Source: Pelecanus crispus
Taxonomy: Eukaryota; Chordata; Aves; Pelecaniformes; Pelecanidae
Direction: 5' to 3'
Assembly (NCBI RefSeq): GCF_030463565.1
Contig: NC_134660.1
Coordinates: forward strand, 3,981,501-4,045,500
DNA length: 64,000 bases
This document shows, piece by piece, positions 11,024-21,700 of the stretch (position 1 is its first letter; each line of letters opens with the position of its first letter). The translations under genes and the position numbers were made by a program. Under the pieces are notes generated by a model, which searched no databases, was not told the DNA's origin, and saw nothing but the letters and a program-made list of their open reading frames with translations.

Positions 11024-13798
11024 ATACAGTAGTACTGTATGGCAAATTAGCACATACCAGTTTAGCATTTTCTAGATTCCCGAGTTTCTCTACGATGTAC
11101 TGCAATATTAAGCTCGATGGTCGTCTGTCTTTTGTATCCTGCATTTTCTACTCCAATGCTTAATTAGTCCACCTGGGTATCAAAACATAATTATGTGAGC
11201 TCTCTAAACAAGTGAACTGAAAGAGGGTTAATAATAATAATAATAAAAAACCTGCATTGTGTCCAGTTAAAGAAGGGTGTGCATAAGCAACAGGGTTTAA
11301 AAAAGTGCTGAGAATGAATAAAGGATAGGGGTGAAGACTCGAAGGACATAAAATGTTTGGTCAGACATAAAAACAGACCAAGTGATGTTGTAATGGAAGT
11401 CTGTCTAGTAATAAGAAACAAAACAAAGATCCAGTGGCAGAAAGTTAAAGGCGGAAAAGTCGGGACACAGAAGGAGTTTTTTTTTTTTCCTTAGCTGCAA
11501 GGCAATTAACCTTTGGAGCAACTCATCCAGACCTTTGGATCTCCACCTCTGGCCACATTTAAAATGAAAGCTGGGGCGTTTCTAAGTAATTGTGCCCTTG
11601 TTCAAGCATGTATTAATCTGTGGAATTTATTTGGCTTTGTGTTATGTGGGTGGTCAAAATAAATAATCACCAGTGTTCCTTCCAGACATTGCTGACAGTT
11701 TATAGTCCTCTGCTCTGTTCTGTGATCCTTTGACTAAAGCTGTATATATGCAACAAAGGTTGCTGGCTAGGAGTCTTAACATACTAGGGCTATTAAGCTA
11801 TCTTCATTCAGGTTAATTTCTTTTTATTTAACAAATAATTTTCCTTTAAAAATTCTCCATGCCCTGCATAAATCAGTCCTGTATGTAAGATACCGAATAC
11901 CTCAAACACAACCTTTTGCTTTCTCCCAGATCTGTAACCTCTAATCATCCTCGCTGGATTTGTTTACTATTGGGTGGATTTGATCGAAGACTCTTCCACA
12001 GAGAAAAATGGTTTGTAGATGAAACAGTTCTTAAGTCATTCAGGCAGCAATTTGTGCAAATATGCACATCTTTGTCTAGGTAATTGTATTTGATAAAACT
12101 TTGGGAAATGTGAGGTTTAGGTGTTGGTTCATACAGCTCAGGTTGAGCCTTGTTACCTTGGAGCAAAGATCATACGTTGCCAACCACTTTCTGCACCCGC
12201 TGAAAGAACAGTAGCCAGGCAACAAAAGCAGTGGCGTAGTCTGCAGCTTAGTTCTGCAGGTTCCCTCAGGAAGAAAGAAAGGATGTTTCTGCAGTAGTTT
12301 GATCACACCTTTGCATATAACAGAGACTGTCACGATTGCTATGTAGTAGTGATTTTGATCGCTTTTATTGTATAGCACTGTCTTTTACCTTTCAAAGCAC
12401 AAATAAACTGTGAGAATGCTTTTACAGGCCCTCAGCTGGTATTTTCCCTGCCCTCGCCAGTAGTGGAGAAACTGGCTCTCATGTAAGGGAGGACTTGGTT
12501 ATTTAGATAGGAAGAATTTTTTTCTTTTCCTCAGCAGAAAACCAGACACACAGCACATGAATGAAATAACGCATTGTATTTAATAAGGAGCTGTACTCTC
12601 CCAGCTACCTAACTGGTTATGTACTCACCAGTAAATATCAAGCAATTGAAAATTCATCATTTTTAAGACAGAGGTGAAGCGGAGAGACAATGTGAAGGTA
12701 CACTAGTTGCTTAGGGTTTTTTTTTTAAAGACAGAAACTTTCTTAAAAGAGTACCAATCAGATCTAAGTCAGCGGCAAAACTGCTAGCTTCGGCTTGCTC
12801 TCAGGACTAACGGATGGAGTTCCCAAGCAATGGAACCAATACGTTTGCCAATACCAATGCAACACAGTTAAAAGTATTTAGTAACTGTGGAATAATCTGT
12901 CATTTATTATCAGTAGTCGGCTTGCTAAAGAATTAAGTGCTTTCTAATCAAGCAATAAGCAGAAAGGATTTAAAATAGGATTTTAAACAGACTCTGCAAA
13001 GCTTTTAATTTTAATGGGCAATTTCTACCAGAGACCTTTAAAGCGATCAGCTGAGCTGCCTGGCCAACTGATGTAATTTTTAGTTACACGTTGAATACCA
13101 AGAAAATTTGAGGGGAACACTAGGGGCGGGAGGAAGCTATCATATCGGTATTTTTATTGGACCCATGAAATGACATGAATAAAAACAGGGCACTTGGCTT
13201 AATAATGATCATAAGTTCATTATTAAGATCAACGTACAGTAGGTGGTCCGTGCAAATTGGCACGGGATGACGGCATTGTTAATGTCAATTCAGATGCTTT
13301 TGTGGAAATGTCACTTACCAGACATACTGTACAATTAGTGTGATGCTTACCTTTGAGTTAGTACATCACAGTGTCTGCCACACAAAAATTAGTAATGTAT
13401 AAAAATAACAAAATGTGAATTCACACAATGAATTAAAATGTGCCTGGCTTGTAGATTTTGTTCTCATTAACGGGAACTTTTGCCACAGGACGTTCATGGT
13501 GAACATCTGTTATAAGGCATGCAGTGTGGTACCTGATGTTTTTGTCAAAATATATATATCTCTCTCTTGTAGTAAAGTTTGTAGATGATGATGAGATCTA
13601 GTGGCATGATAAGAAAAGTCAAAATTGGTCATATGTAGTAGCCTTATAATATTTGGCATTACTTATATCTCTGTTATGAAGACCCCAGACCTAATACATA
13701 GATGATAATGTTATGAAAGAGGCAGGTTTAAACTTCATTGCATTGCTTTTCATGTTTTGCCTCACACGGTGATTACTAAATCATCTTTTCATCTTTAG

Positions 13799-14015
13799 TC
13801 CCGACAGACACCTGAGGGAGAATTTCTGCCGCTAGACCAGTGTGAACTGGATGTTGGATTTGGAACTGGAGCTGACCAGCTGTTTTTAGTTTCCCCATTA
13901 ACCATCTGTCACGAAATTAACTCAAAGAGCCCCTTTTTTTGTCTCTCACAAAGATCACTAAGAAGCGAGCAATTTGAAATAGTTGTCATCCTTGAAGGAA
14001 TCGTTGAAACTACTG
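13799..14015 (+). CDS. KCNJ3-like: KCNJ3-like exon 2: cytoplasmic beta-sandwich core
   Basis: Codes residues 218-289 plus the first base of Gly290. It begins [14 protein letters not shown] and ends [15 protein letters not shown], both almost as in human GIRK1. The acceptor is TTCATCTTTAG|TCC and the donor ACTG|GTAAGA. Changes from GIRK1 include Cys232 in [11 protein letters not shown] and [13 protein letters not shown] in the next strand region. This is part of the cytoplasmic pore that contacts PIP2 and Gbeta-gamma. Confidence 0.95.
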
Positions 14016-15869
14016 GTAAGATTTAGAATAACATGCATGCTCTAATTTTTAGTCTTTGTTTTCAGTCCTGATATTTTTGGCGAGGCAGCTGTTAATCCTT
14101 TCAGGATGCTAATCCTGGATGCTCCAGAATATTCTGCCGTGTGCTACAGAGCTTCAGTGGACTTCACCAGCTGACAGGAGACCTCCCTTCCCCACAGGAG
14201 TCTGCATTGCCGATGCCCAAAGTGGCCAATACATCCAAGAAGAGATGCACCCTGCCACTCTTGAGCATGGCATATAGTACAACACCCTTACGGACTCCTG
14301 TTTTAAGGACCACCACTCCGAAAGAACGTTGAACATTAAAGATTGCCAGTGCTGCAAAATCACTTTCAGCCTAGCTTGCGTTAAATGGAATGCAAAATAA
14401 CAAATCCAGTTTTACAGTAGAAATAGAGACCACATAGTTGCAAAGATTGTAGGGACATGTGGTTATCGGCAAATATGAGCAGGGCTTTTGTTTTTTTTAA
14501 CTTTTTAACTTTTTTTTTTTTAAATTCTGATACGGCATTGTCCAGATGACAGCTGACTTTCTGGCCTTAGTCTTTTGAGGACTTAATTCTTTTATGAATG
14601 CTGTGACAACATGCTGCAGTTACATAAGAAGCTCTGCGTCGAGAATCGATGTGTACTGTCGAAGTCCAAACCATTCAGTAGGTTCATCAATATTCTGATC
14701 TTCCTCTCCCTTCTTTTGAGGATTTGTTAAACTTTGATTAATCAAGGAGCATTTTCATCCTTCTTTCAACAAGATTACCGGTTCCCCGGTTCCTGCCTTA
14801 GAAACAGTAATGTCCTTCTGTCGCAGGCAAGTGCAGTCATCTCATGCCGGACAGGAAACAGAACTGACCCATTACTATCCACGTGCTGGACCTAAACAAA
14901 TACACAGTCCGCTGGCTGGCGCAGAACACTCTTTTGTGTCAAGTGCAGCAGTCTTCAGATCGCCACAGAAGCCTCTTCTCATCCCGCAACTGAACCATGT
15001 AGCTTAGATAAGCGTGCATTCATAACCGCACGTAATGCAATTACCTAACCGGGTACCGCAAGGGAAACATTTTACACTTGTCTGAGAATTAATGTAGCAG
15101 TAACTGAAGAGCAAATCGGAGTTTGGGCTTTCTGACTGCTAATTCTGCCTCTGAAGAGTACCATGACAGGAAGTCTTAAAGTGCTACTCACCTGGGATAT
15201 TTGTATTAATTATCATCAGCATGGTTCTGCTGAGAGCGTAACAGATTTGTTGGCTTGGTTAGAACACATTTTAGCTGTCAGTTCACACACGTAAATACTG
15301 CCGATGATGTATGTTTGCACTGAGTGGAACAAATTCTACAAGCTTTACAGCGGTACCTATGTCTTAGCATGGAAGACAGCTGCAGCGTCTCTGCACAGCT
15401 TTTGTCTTGACATACTATTTGGAGAAAAAGTAACGTAGCCTATAGAAGGAATGGAAGATTAAATTTTTCATTTAGCTTTGGCAGAGAATTCTGTAAGCCT
15501 CTGCCAAGCAACGGTTCTTTCTCCCAAGGTGACTTCCAAGAAACAGTATTACATACAAACTATAAGATTGTTGTTGCTAGCGAGCTAATACTTTCTTAAT
15601 TTTATGGTTTGCTTTTATCACAAGCCATTTGCTCGGTGTGAGTTGCAATATTTAATCCAAGATTTGTATAAAAATCTAGTCAATCAATTAGAGGCATTGA
15701 CTGTCAGGAGATTGACTAGGAACAATCGCTTTATTTTATAATCTATACATTTGTTAGCTTACAGGCTACAATTGACTTTTATCTGTCAGCCTTACCTTGT
15801 ATTTTTTGTTCCATATGCCGGTCTACTTGCTCAAATTAGAATGCCATGCTCTTGTTTCTGTTTCTGTAG
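14016..15869 (+). other. intron 2 of the KCNJ3-like gene
   Basis: 1.85 kb GT-AG intron, AT-rich, with T-rich runs around 14488-14522. The long open frame that crosses the end of this intron into exon 3 is not coding before the acceptor at 15868-15869. Confidence 0.85.
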
Positions 15870-16471
15870 GAATGACGTGTCAAGCTAGGACCTCTTATAC
15901 AGAAGATGAAGTTCTTTGGGGTCACAGATTCCTCCCGGTAATGTCCCTAGAAGATGGCTTTTTCCGTGTCGATTATTCTCAGTTTCATGCTACGTTTGAA
16001 GTCCCCACGCCTCCTTACAGTGTTAAAGAGCAAGAAGAAAACCTGTCCCTATCATCTCCTTTGAATAGTCCCGTCGATAACAACAAAACCAGAAGAGAAC
16101 AGGTTTGTTCACTTGACTGTATTGATATTGCAGGAGAGAAAAACAAGCTCCCTTTTAAACTTCAGAAGATTAGCTCGAGAAAGGAAAACCTTCCAAGAAG
16201 AGCCCTGCGAATGAGCTCCAGTAACACAGAGAAGACTTGCAGTACCGGAGATCTCTTGAAAATTCAAGAAATAAGTCCCATCTCTGATGGTGAAGACAGC
16301 GATGATAGGATACAGCTGAAAGCCTTCAAATTAAATGCTGAGGCTTTGACTCAGTCTACCGGTGATCTGGAGTTACAGAAGAACCCTCCAAGCATGTGCG
16401 CTCTAGAGATGAAATTGGAAGATAATTTTCCTGCCAAACTTCGAAAAATGAACTCTGATGGCCTCTCTTAA
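15870..16471 (+). CDS. KCNJ3-like: KCNJ3-like exon 3: end of cytoplasmic domain and GIRK1-type C-terminal tail
   Basis: Codes the rest of Gly290 to Ser489 and the stop TAA. It starts [20 protein letters not shown], which is nearly invariant in GIRK1, and carries Leu316 in [10 protein letters not shown] (human L333, important for Gbeta-gamma activation) and [17 protein letters not shown]. The tail from about 349 has the degenerate GIRK1 repeats ([30 protein letters not shown]) and closes [15 protein letters not shown]. The core is well conserved while the middle of the tail is heavily changed. The acceptor is TTTCTGTAG. Confidence 0.95.
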
Positions 16472-17300
16472 GAGCAGAAGCAACAGGAGTTGTTGCTGAT
16501 AAACTGCATTTGAGACTGCTGACCTGAAAGAGTTGTCTTACACCTAAAGTCATAATTTGGTTTTGCCACTTTCAGGAAGAATGATCCTTTTTGTATAATT
16601 GTTCTGTACAGATCCAACCTAGGTAGCATAATAGAACTTTGAGGGGCAGTAAGGTTAGACTGTCGTGCCAAAGAGATCGCTGCCCTAATGATGTTTATCG
16701 GCATGCTCGTTGCAAATCTACATTGTCTTCCATGTATGCAGATGCTTTTCCATGAAGCAAGGACCAGATCCTTAGTTGCAGAGTGAAATGGTCAGAGATC
16801 AAGCCAAAAAGGGTGTAAAACCAGCTGAAGCACAGTTTTATGCAGCTCAGATCTCGGGCTGTTCCTGATGTATAGGTTGTTCCTGCAGAATGCAGGAAGA
16901 ATCTGTGATGCTGCTCGGTCGTAGTCCAGTTCTCTCAGTGACCCCGCTGGACGGTGGCCTTCTGTGCAGCCTAGTGGCACGCATCCTTTCTCGAGGATTG
17001 TGGCACGCCAGCTCCGTGCCCCCAGAATCTGGATCATTGTCATTCAGGTAAAGGAGGTGGCTTGCGATAGCCATTTGTGTCGTTTGACTCACACGAGCTC
17101 TCATAAACGTGAGGATTACTTATCCTGTCCAAAATTAGACCCCAGCGTTCGATCGGGTGGATCACATGTTGAGTTTTAACAACCATATCACCACTTGCTG
17201 TGAAGGGAACTTGAGGTCGGTAGCTCGACTTAATGGTATGTCTCGTACCTCAACTTCATGAAATTTTAGTTTGCAGACTCCTCGTAAGTAAATAAAAGCA
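16472..17300 (+). other. KCNJ3-like: probable 3'UTR of the KCNJ3-like gene
   Basis: Noncoding sequence after the TAA stop up to the first canonical poly-A signal (AATAAA at 17291-17296). A longer 3'UTR is possible; another AATAAA is at 18500-18505. Confidence 0.45.
17291..17296 (+). terminator. KCNJ3-like: candidate polyadenylation signal AATAAA
   Basis: First plus-strand AATAAA after the KCNJ3-like stop, about 820 bases downstream. Use cannot be judged from sequence alone. Confidence 0.35.
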
Positions 17301-18054
17301 AAGTGCTGGATAATGCTCAGACATTACAGGAAGGGACAATAGTACGTACACATCTCAGAGTTTAACTAATGAATGGTGAGGGTCTTTGATGTTGCTAATT
17401 TTTTTTTTTTGTTGCCTTTTGAATGCCTTCTCCATTTATGTATGATTCTCAATAATTTTGTAGATTTGACATTTCTAATATTATGCAATTTATTGCAGGG
17501 TAGTTTTAACATAAATAAGATACTGAAAGAAAAGGCAGCACATGTCTGTAACGTGTTAAGTGTGCAGCCAAGAGAGGGCTTTCACGTTTTTGAGCATAAT
17601 GGAGCATTCTCTCAAAGTGCTTCTGCTAATAATGGTGATTTACTTTCAGTTGTTAAATGACTCTTTTAGAAGATTATCCCTGGAATATGGCAACCAAATG
17701 ACCAAAAAGATGTCAGTGAAGGTTTACACAGAGGTGCTGGTATTTTGGTATTCGGTATCTCTTTAAATGTCATACAGCTTTTTCTAAGTGACTGGCCCTG
17801 AACAAGAGGGAAGAATGCTCTTCTGGTTTTAAAACAGATCTTGCATAACCGAAAGTACTGTTTGCCTTACTGATGATCAGGAAATGGCGAGAACTAGACG
17901 CGGAGTTTCTTAGATTTCCTGGGGTTCTACACCAGGATAATCACGTTACTATTCAGCTGTTCTGCTGTCCATCTCAATCTGTGAGAGAGGTCTGTTTTTT
18001 TCCGGCTGGTAGCGAGCACGCGTAATCAGAACTTGCTAGTTTGTAAAATATGAT

Positions 18055-18125
18055 GGGCAGTAGCTCAGCGTTAGGGTGCTTATCACTAGCAGAGCACTGC
18101 CCGGCAGAAGGATCAAATTCTGCTC
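18055..18125 (+). mobile_element. tRNA-like sequence, probable SINE head or tRNA relic
   Basis: An A-box-like TAGCTCAGCGTTAGGG (18061-18076) is followed at normal spacing by a B-box-like GGATCAAATTC (18110-18120). CAGAA and TTCTG pair around that loop as a T-arm would. The acceptor stem and anticodon arm are not convincing, so a functional tRNA gene is unlikely. An old tRNA-derived SINE is the best guess. Confidence 0.35.
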
Positions 18126-19673
18126 TTGTTATGTGGACAGAATTCAGTCAAATTTAAAAGGGGCTGTTGTGGCCATATCAATTGCCAACGCGTGCCTCGA
18201 TGACTAGAACGGAGCGGTGAAGTGACCTATCCAAGCCAGGTGTGGCTTGGCTTGCATAGATCGCTATTTCTTGCTTTTGGTCTCCTGCCTATGGTGTGAA
18301 ACTGGAAAATGGTATTTTGCACAGGGGTAGAATTTGCTGCTTGTTGTTCTTGTTTGTTTTCAACATGATTTCAACTTATGTGCTGAAATTTGTATTTTCA
18401 TTTATTAAATGTATTTAGTATGGGATATTTAGATGACAGTGTGAAGTCTGGATTGATGATGACCCTCCCCGCTCTTCAGAACAGCCAGAATTAGTATAAA
18501 ATAAAATTGCATCCAGCTTAGGTCTCAAGCATTCTGGCGAGTCAGTCAGCTCAGAGTGCACTTCTAATAGACACAGAAACAGTGAGCGAAAGTACCCCGT
18601 ACCTGCTTTTCCAGTTACGTGAAAGGGTGTTTCGCACACGTTATGCAACTGTCGGACATGTAAGGCAGTAGTATTCTGCGCTGTGTGTTCTGGAGGATGG
18701 TCCTCAGCTGTTTCCAGTTTTCCCAGTTCTGGGCTGCTCCTGTAGCTGCACAGTAGATTTAGTCGTGGCCTCCCGAGACTTTCCTGTAGACCAGTCTCAG
18801 CACTAAGCCGAATCGTCACGCTCTAAATGTATTACATGAGAGCTTGCGAGCCATATGGTGGTTTTCTGCAATGCGCGCTGTGACAAAAATAATTGTTGAA
18901 GTACTTCTGGGAAGCCTACGGCGACTGTTCCTACTGCATGAAGCAGAAAGATGTTTTCCTCAGACTGAGGGCTCCGGTGTGCACCTCTCATAACGCTGTT
19001 ACTATTACTCCTCAAGGAGTGTATTTGCTCTGGAAGAGAGTAAGGATGAAGGAGTAGGAAAGCAAACTCTTAAAAGCAAAATGACGGAACAGGGTGCCCA
19101 GACATACAGGAGGGTGTGGAGGAAGAACGCAGGCGGCTTTGCGTGGCCCCGGGAGGACACCAAGGGGCCCCTAGTGACTGCGGAGCCGTGCGTGACCGAG
19201 GGGTCACCAGGAGGCCGGGTCAGGGGGCAGGTCAGGCCCCGAACTGGAAACCAGGTGGGAGCGAACCGTCCCCCAGCTCCAGGACCACGCAGGACAGACC
19301 GCGCAGGAGCAGGGAGCACTACATGCCCTCACTTTCTTGGTGGGCAGCCCAGCTCTGAGCCCACTCTGTGGCTACAAAGGCAATGCCGCAGCCGGGGGCT
19401 CCAGTGGAGCGTGCCACACCAGCATGGCAAGCGTTGGGGCTCGGGGGATGCCTACCCATGGGGCCGGCCCAGCCAGGCTCACGCGTTTCGGCTGCCCGCC
19501 AGCTGCCACCTGATGTTGGGTGCTGGGTGATGCAGGCCGTCAAGATCACAACACAAACTTTCCCCTGTACCACCCAGCGTTCAGTTCCATGCTCTGATCT
19601 GAGGTCTCGGTTTGACGCCGTGCGGGCATGGCACACCGTGCCAGACCCGTGAGGTGGCAGGGAGCCGAGGCGT

Positions 19674-19763
19674 GAAATGTGCTTTCAGGCTGCTGGGCTA
19701 AGGCTGAGGCAGAAGCTCAGATGGGTGCAATCAGGGTTTTTCCTCTCAAATACCAGAAATGAA
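19674..19763. repeat. dispersed repeat, copy B (pair with 10932-11023)
   Basis: Same orientation as copy A, sharing GGCAGAAG, CAGAT, GGTG, ATCA and the exact core TTTTTCCTCTCAAATACCAG. Here it sits just right of a GC-rich patch. Confidence 0.7.
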
Positions 19764-20379
19764 TTCTATCCTTGAAGGAGAAAGCTCGAGGGAGCCTGAC
19801 AGCTGCTCAGTGACTTGCCACATCAAGGGCAAGGGCAGGCGCTGACCCTTCCCCTCCAGACTGACGAACGCCTGTCCCGTAGCAACCGTTCAGGTTTCAC
19901 AGATGGGGAAAGCTTAATGGCACCAAGCCCTGTGGAAGCCTCAGTCCCAAGTGTTGTTTCTGTGTACTAATTAATAAATGCTTTGGTTTACTCTTTGTAC
20001 TCATGGCTGTGGCTCCTGCAGTTCCTTTGACTTGGTAAGCACTGGTGACAGTCCCCGAGGGAAGGAGGTTACCTGCTGTGTCTCGGGGGGGAGGAGCTGG
20101 TCCCATGATTTCTTGACCCCTTTGGGATCACTGGGGGTTCCCAGACAGCCCCGGTGCCGTTCACAGGGCTGCAGGGGATCTCCCTTGCCTTGCCCCTTGC
20201 TTGGGGCTGTTGGCAGCGTTTGCCATCGGCCAGGGCCCCTCCAGGGCTCTGTGAGGTCCCCAAGCTGCTGCTGGTTGCTGTCGGTGCCCTGGGTGCACCC
20301 GGGGTCAAGAATGGAGTCAGCGCCAGCAGTGCCGGGAGATGGGATTTTGCCACAGGGTCTGGCAATGGCTTGCAGGCCA

Positions 20380-20770
20380 CTTCCCAGCAGGCAGCACGGC
20401 CTTTTGGTGCGCACCATGGCCCTTTGTGTTTGGGTGTGCCCAGAGCCCTCTGAACTCCCGAATTCCTGTTTCAGTTTGCCTCCAAGTCCTGCTGTGCAGC
20501 CCTGTGTGTGCGCTGCAGTGTGCCGCAGCGGTTCCTGGTTCGCTTTCTCCCATCCCAGAGTTTTCCCGGTGCTTTCCTGGTGCGCGCGGTTCCCTTTCGG
20601 TGTGCCCCGCTCCCCCTGCCTTTGCCTTTTCTGTGCCCCCAGAGTCCTATGTTTTCCCTCTCACCTGCTGATGTCCCGTCCCCCCCCCCCCCCCACTGCA
20701 CCCCAGAGCTCTCCCTCGGTTCTCCTTTCCATGCACCCCAGAACCCTTCAGCTTTTGGCAAGCCCTGGTA
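20380..20770. repeat. degenerate pyrimidine-rich repeat, left block
   Basis: Loosely repeated phrases such as TGTGCCC, CCCAGAGCCCTC, CACCCCAGAGCTC and CACCCCAGAACCC recur every few tens of bases. The style matches the array right of the CpG island (22240-23520), suggesting one old array with the promoter inside it. A C15 run lies at 20680-20694. Confidence 0.4.
20680..20694. repeat. poly-C run (C15)
   Basis: Fifteen consecutive C, simple-sequence DNA just left of the CpG island. Confidence 0.85.
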
Positions 20771-20779
20771 GCCACAGCT

Positions 20780-21700
20780 GTGCGGGCAGTGTTGCAAATC
20801 CGCAGGGGGCCGGGGCTCCCAGCGCCGGGGCTCGGCCCGCGGTCAGCGCAGGGCGGCGGGGCCGGGCCGGGCGGCGAAGGGCAGTGCCGGGGAAAGCCCC
20901 GCAAGGGCCGGGCGGGCGGGCGTGGGCTGGGGCGCTGCCAGGCCGCGGCGGGGCACGGGCGGCGTCGGAGAAGCGCGGGGGGCGGCCGCGGGAGGAGCGG
21001 ACCCGGGAGGCGGCCGCCGTGCTGGGGACCCCGGCGCCCGGGCCTGGGCCCCGCGGGGGCGGGCGGGCCCGCCGGGCGGAGGGGCGGGCGGAAGGGCCGG
21101 GCGGGCGTCCCCGCAGGGGCACAAAGCGCTCGGGAGGCGGCGGCCCGCGGCCGCCCGGGCCGTGAGGCCTCCGGTAGCCGGTTCCGGTCGGGGTCGGCCC
21201 CGCGGCCGGCCGGGAGATGCAGTCTTCCGGCCCCGGGCTTCCGGTCGGCCATTTTGATCTGCGGAGCATGCCGGGAGACGTGAGCTTCCGGTCGGCCATT
21301 TTGGTCTGCGCGGCACGCCGGTCTGCGTGATGATGTCATACAGGCTTTGACGTGCGCCGTGACGTGCCGAGACGCGTAGCCGGTCGCTCAGCGGGCGGGG
21401 CCGGCCTGCGCCGGGCTGGGAGCTGCGGTTCCGGCTGCCGCTGCCGCTCGGGTGCCAGGCCACGTAAGCCACCGGGGGGGAGCCGGTTTCCCCGTTTTTC
21501 CCCCCGATCCGAGCACCCGTGTGCAGCCGGGCGTCGGGGGCGGGGGGGCTGTCGGCGGTGGCGGCTTTGCCAGAGATCGGAGCTGCGGGGCAGCAGCTGT
21601 GAGGAGCGGCGATACGGGAGGGGATGGTGCAGGACTGTCCTGGTACGGCAGCAGAAGGGAGAGGCCCCAGGGAAACGTGAACAGCACTGTGGTTGCATAA
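20780..21700. promoter_or_regulatory. CpG island promoter of an unidentified transcript
   Basis: Very high GC and CpG, ending on the right with duplicated ETS (CTTCCGG) and YY1 (GGCCATTTT) sites and CRE-like half sites (TGACGTGC at 21349, GTGACGTGCC at 21360). Candidate donors exist on the plus strand (CCAC|GTAAGC at 21463, CCCAG|GTGCGG at 21913) and on the minus strand (CAGCAG|GTGAGA near 20664). Long open frames on both strands are expected from composition alone. It lies between the KCNJ3-like gene and MAP3K3, with no recognised protein gene to serve. Confidence 0.75.
21238..21331. promoter_or_regulatory. 47-bp tandem duplication carrying paired ETS and YY1 sites
   Basis: Copies at 21238-21284 and 21285-21331 match at 38 of 47 positions. 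Each begins CTTCCGGTCGGCCATTTTG, an ETS/GABP site next to an inverted YY1 site (AAAATGGCC on the minus strand). Partial further copies (GGTTCCGGTCGG near 21180, AGTCTTCCGG near 21231) precede them. ETS-YY1 modules mark start sites of housekeeping and bidirectional promoters. Confidence 0.75.

Larger units (their letters stand above)
7234..13798 (+). other. intron 1 of the KCNJ3-like gene
   Basis: 6.6 kb GT-AG intron. It holds a TA-rich microsatellite (8392-8437), a T19 run (9519-9537), one CR1 fragment (10371-10770) and one copy of a short dispersed repeat (10932-11023). I see no other exon. Confidence 0.85.
6583..16471 (+). other. KCNJ3-like: gene span: GIRK1 (Kir3.1)-like G-protein-gated inward-rectifier K+ channel, three coding exons
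   Basis: The three exons (651 + 217 + 602 nt) join in phase to 489 residues plus stop; human GIRK1 is 501. GIRK1-type subunits join GIRK2 or GIRK4 at the plasma membrane and pass K+ when Gbeta-gamma is released by Gi/o receptors, slowing heart and nerve firing. The reading shows the filter TIGYG (126-130), the GIRK1-specific pore-helix Phe120 (human F137), TM2 Asp156 (human D173), Asn200 at the Na+ site (human N217, as in Na+-insensitive GIRK1), Leu316 (human L333, Gbeta-gamma), and the long GIRK1 tail ending [15 protein letters not shown]. Intron positions match human KCNJ3 as I remember it. Differences (a short N-terminus, His131 after the filter, no glycosylation Asn, a diverged tail) suggest a paralogue and not the orthologue. 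The gene looks intact. Confidence 0.93.
17301..20379. other. intergenic region with a GC-rich patch, no supported protein gene
   Basis: Contains a tRNA-like SINE relic (18055-18125), a GC-rich patch (about 19090-19660), the second copy of a short dispersed repeat (19674-19763), and a plus-strand AATAAA at 19973-19978 followed by GT-rich sequence. Several 100-150 codon open frames exist in the GC-rich part, but overlapping frames on both strands are equally open and none looks like a known protein. Confidence 0.55.

Noticed and set aside
15797-15869. Upstream extension of the exon 3 open frame
   Set aside because: It lies in intron 2; the TTTCTGTAG acceptor at 15868-15869 restores the conserved GIRK1 junction TTG|MTCQ.
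6583-16471. Assignment as KCNJ5, KCNJ6 or KCNJ9
   Set aside because: The pore-helix Phe120, Asn200 in place of Asp, and the long tail ending [10 protein letters not shown] are GIRK1 features; the others have Ser and Asp at these places and different tails.
18415-18819. 134-codon minus-strand open frame
   Set aside because: No recognisable domain, and no flanking splice or promoter evidence beyond what chance gives.
19081-19660. Overlapping 90-150 codon frames in a GC-rich patch
   Set aside because: Open in four frames at once, with no protein resemblance.
19978-21165. 395-codon open frame across the repeat and the CpG island
   Set aside because: Does not begin at a supported start, runs through repeat text and a poly-C tract, and competes with several overlapping long frames. 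Composition artefact.
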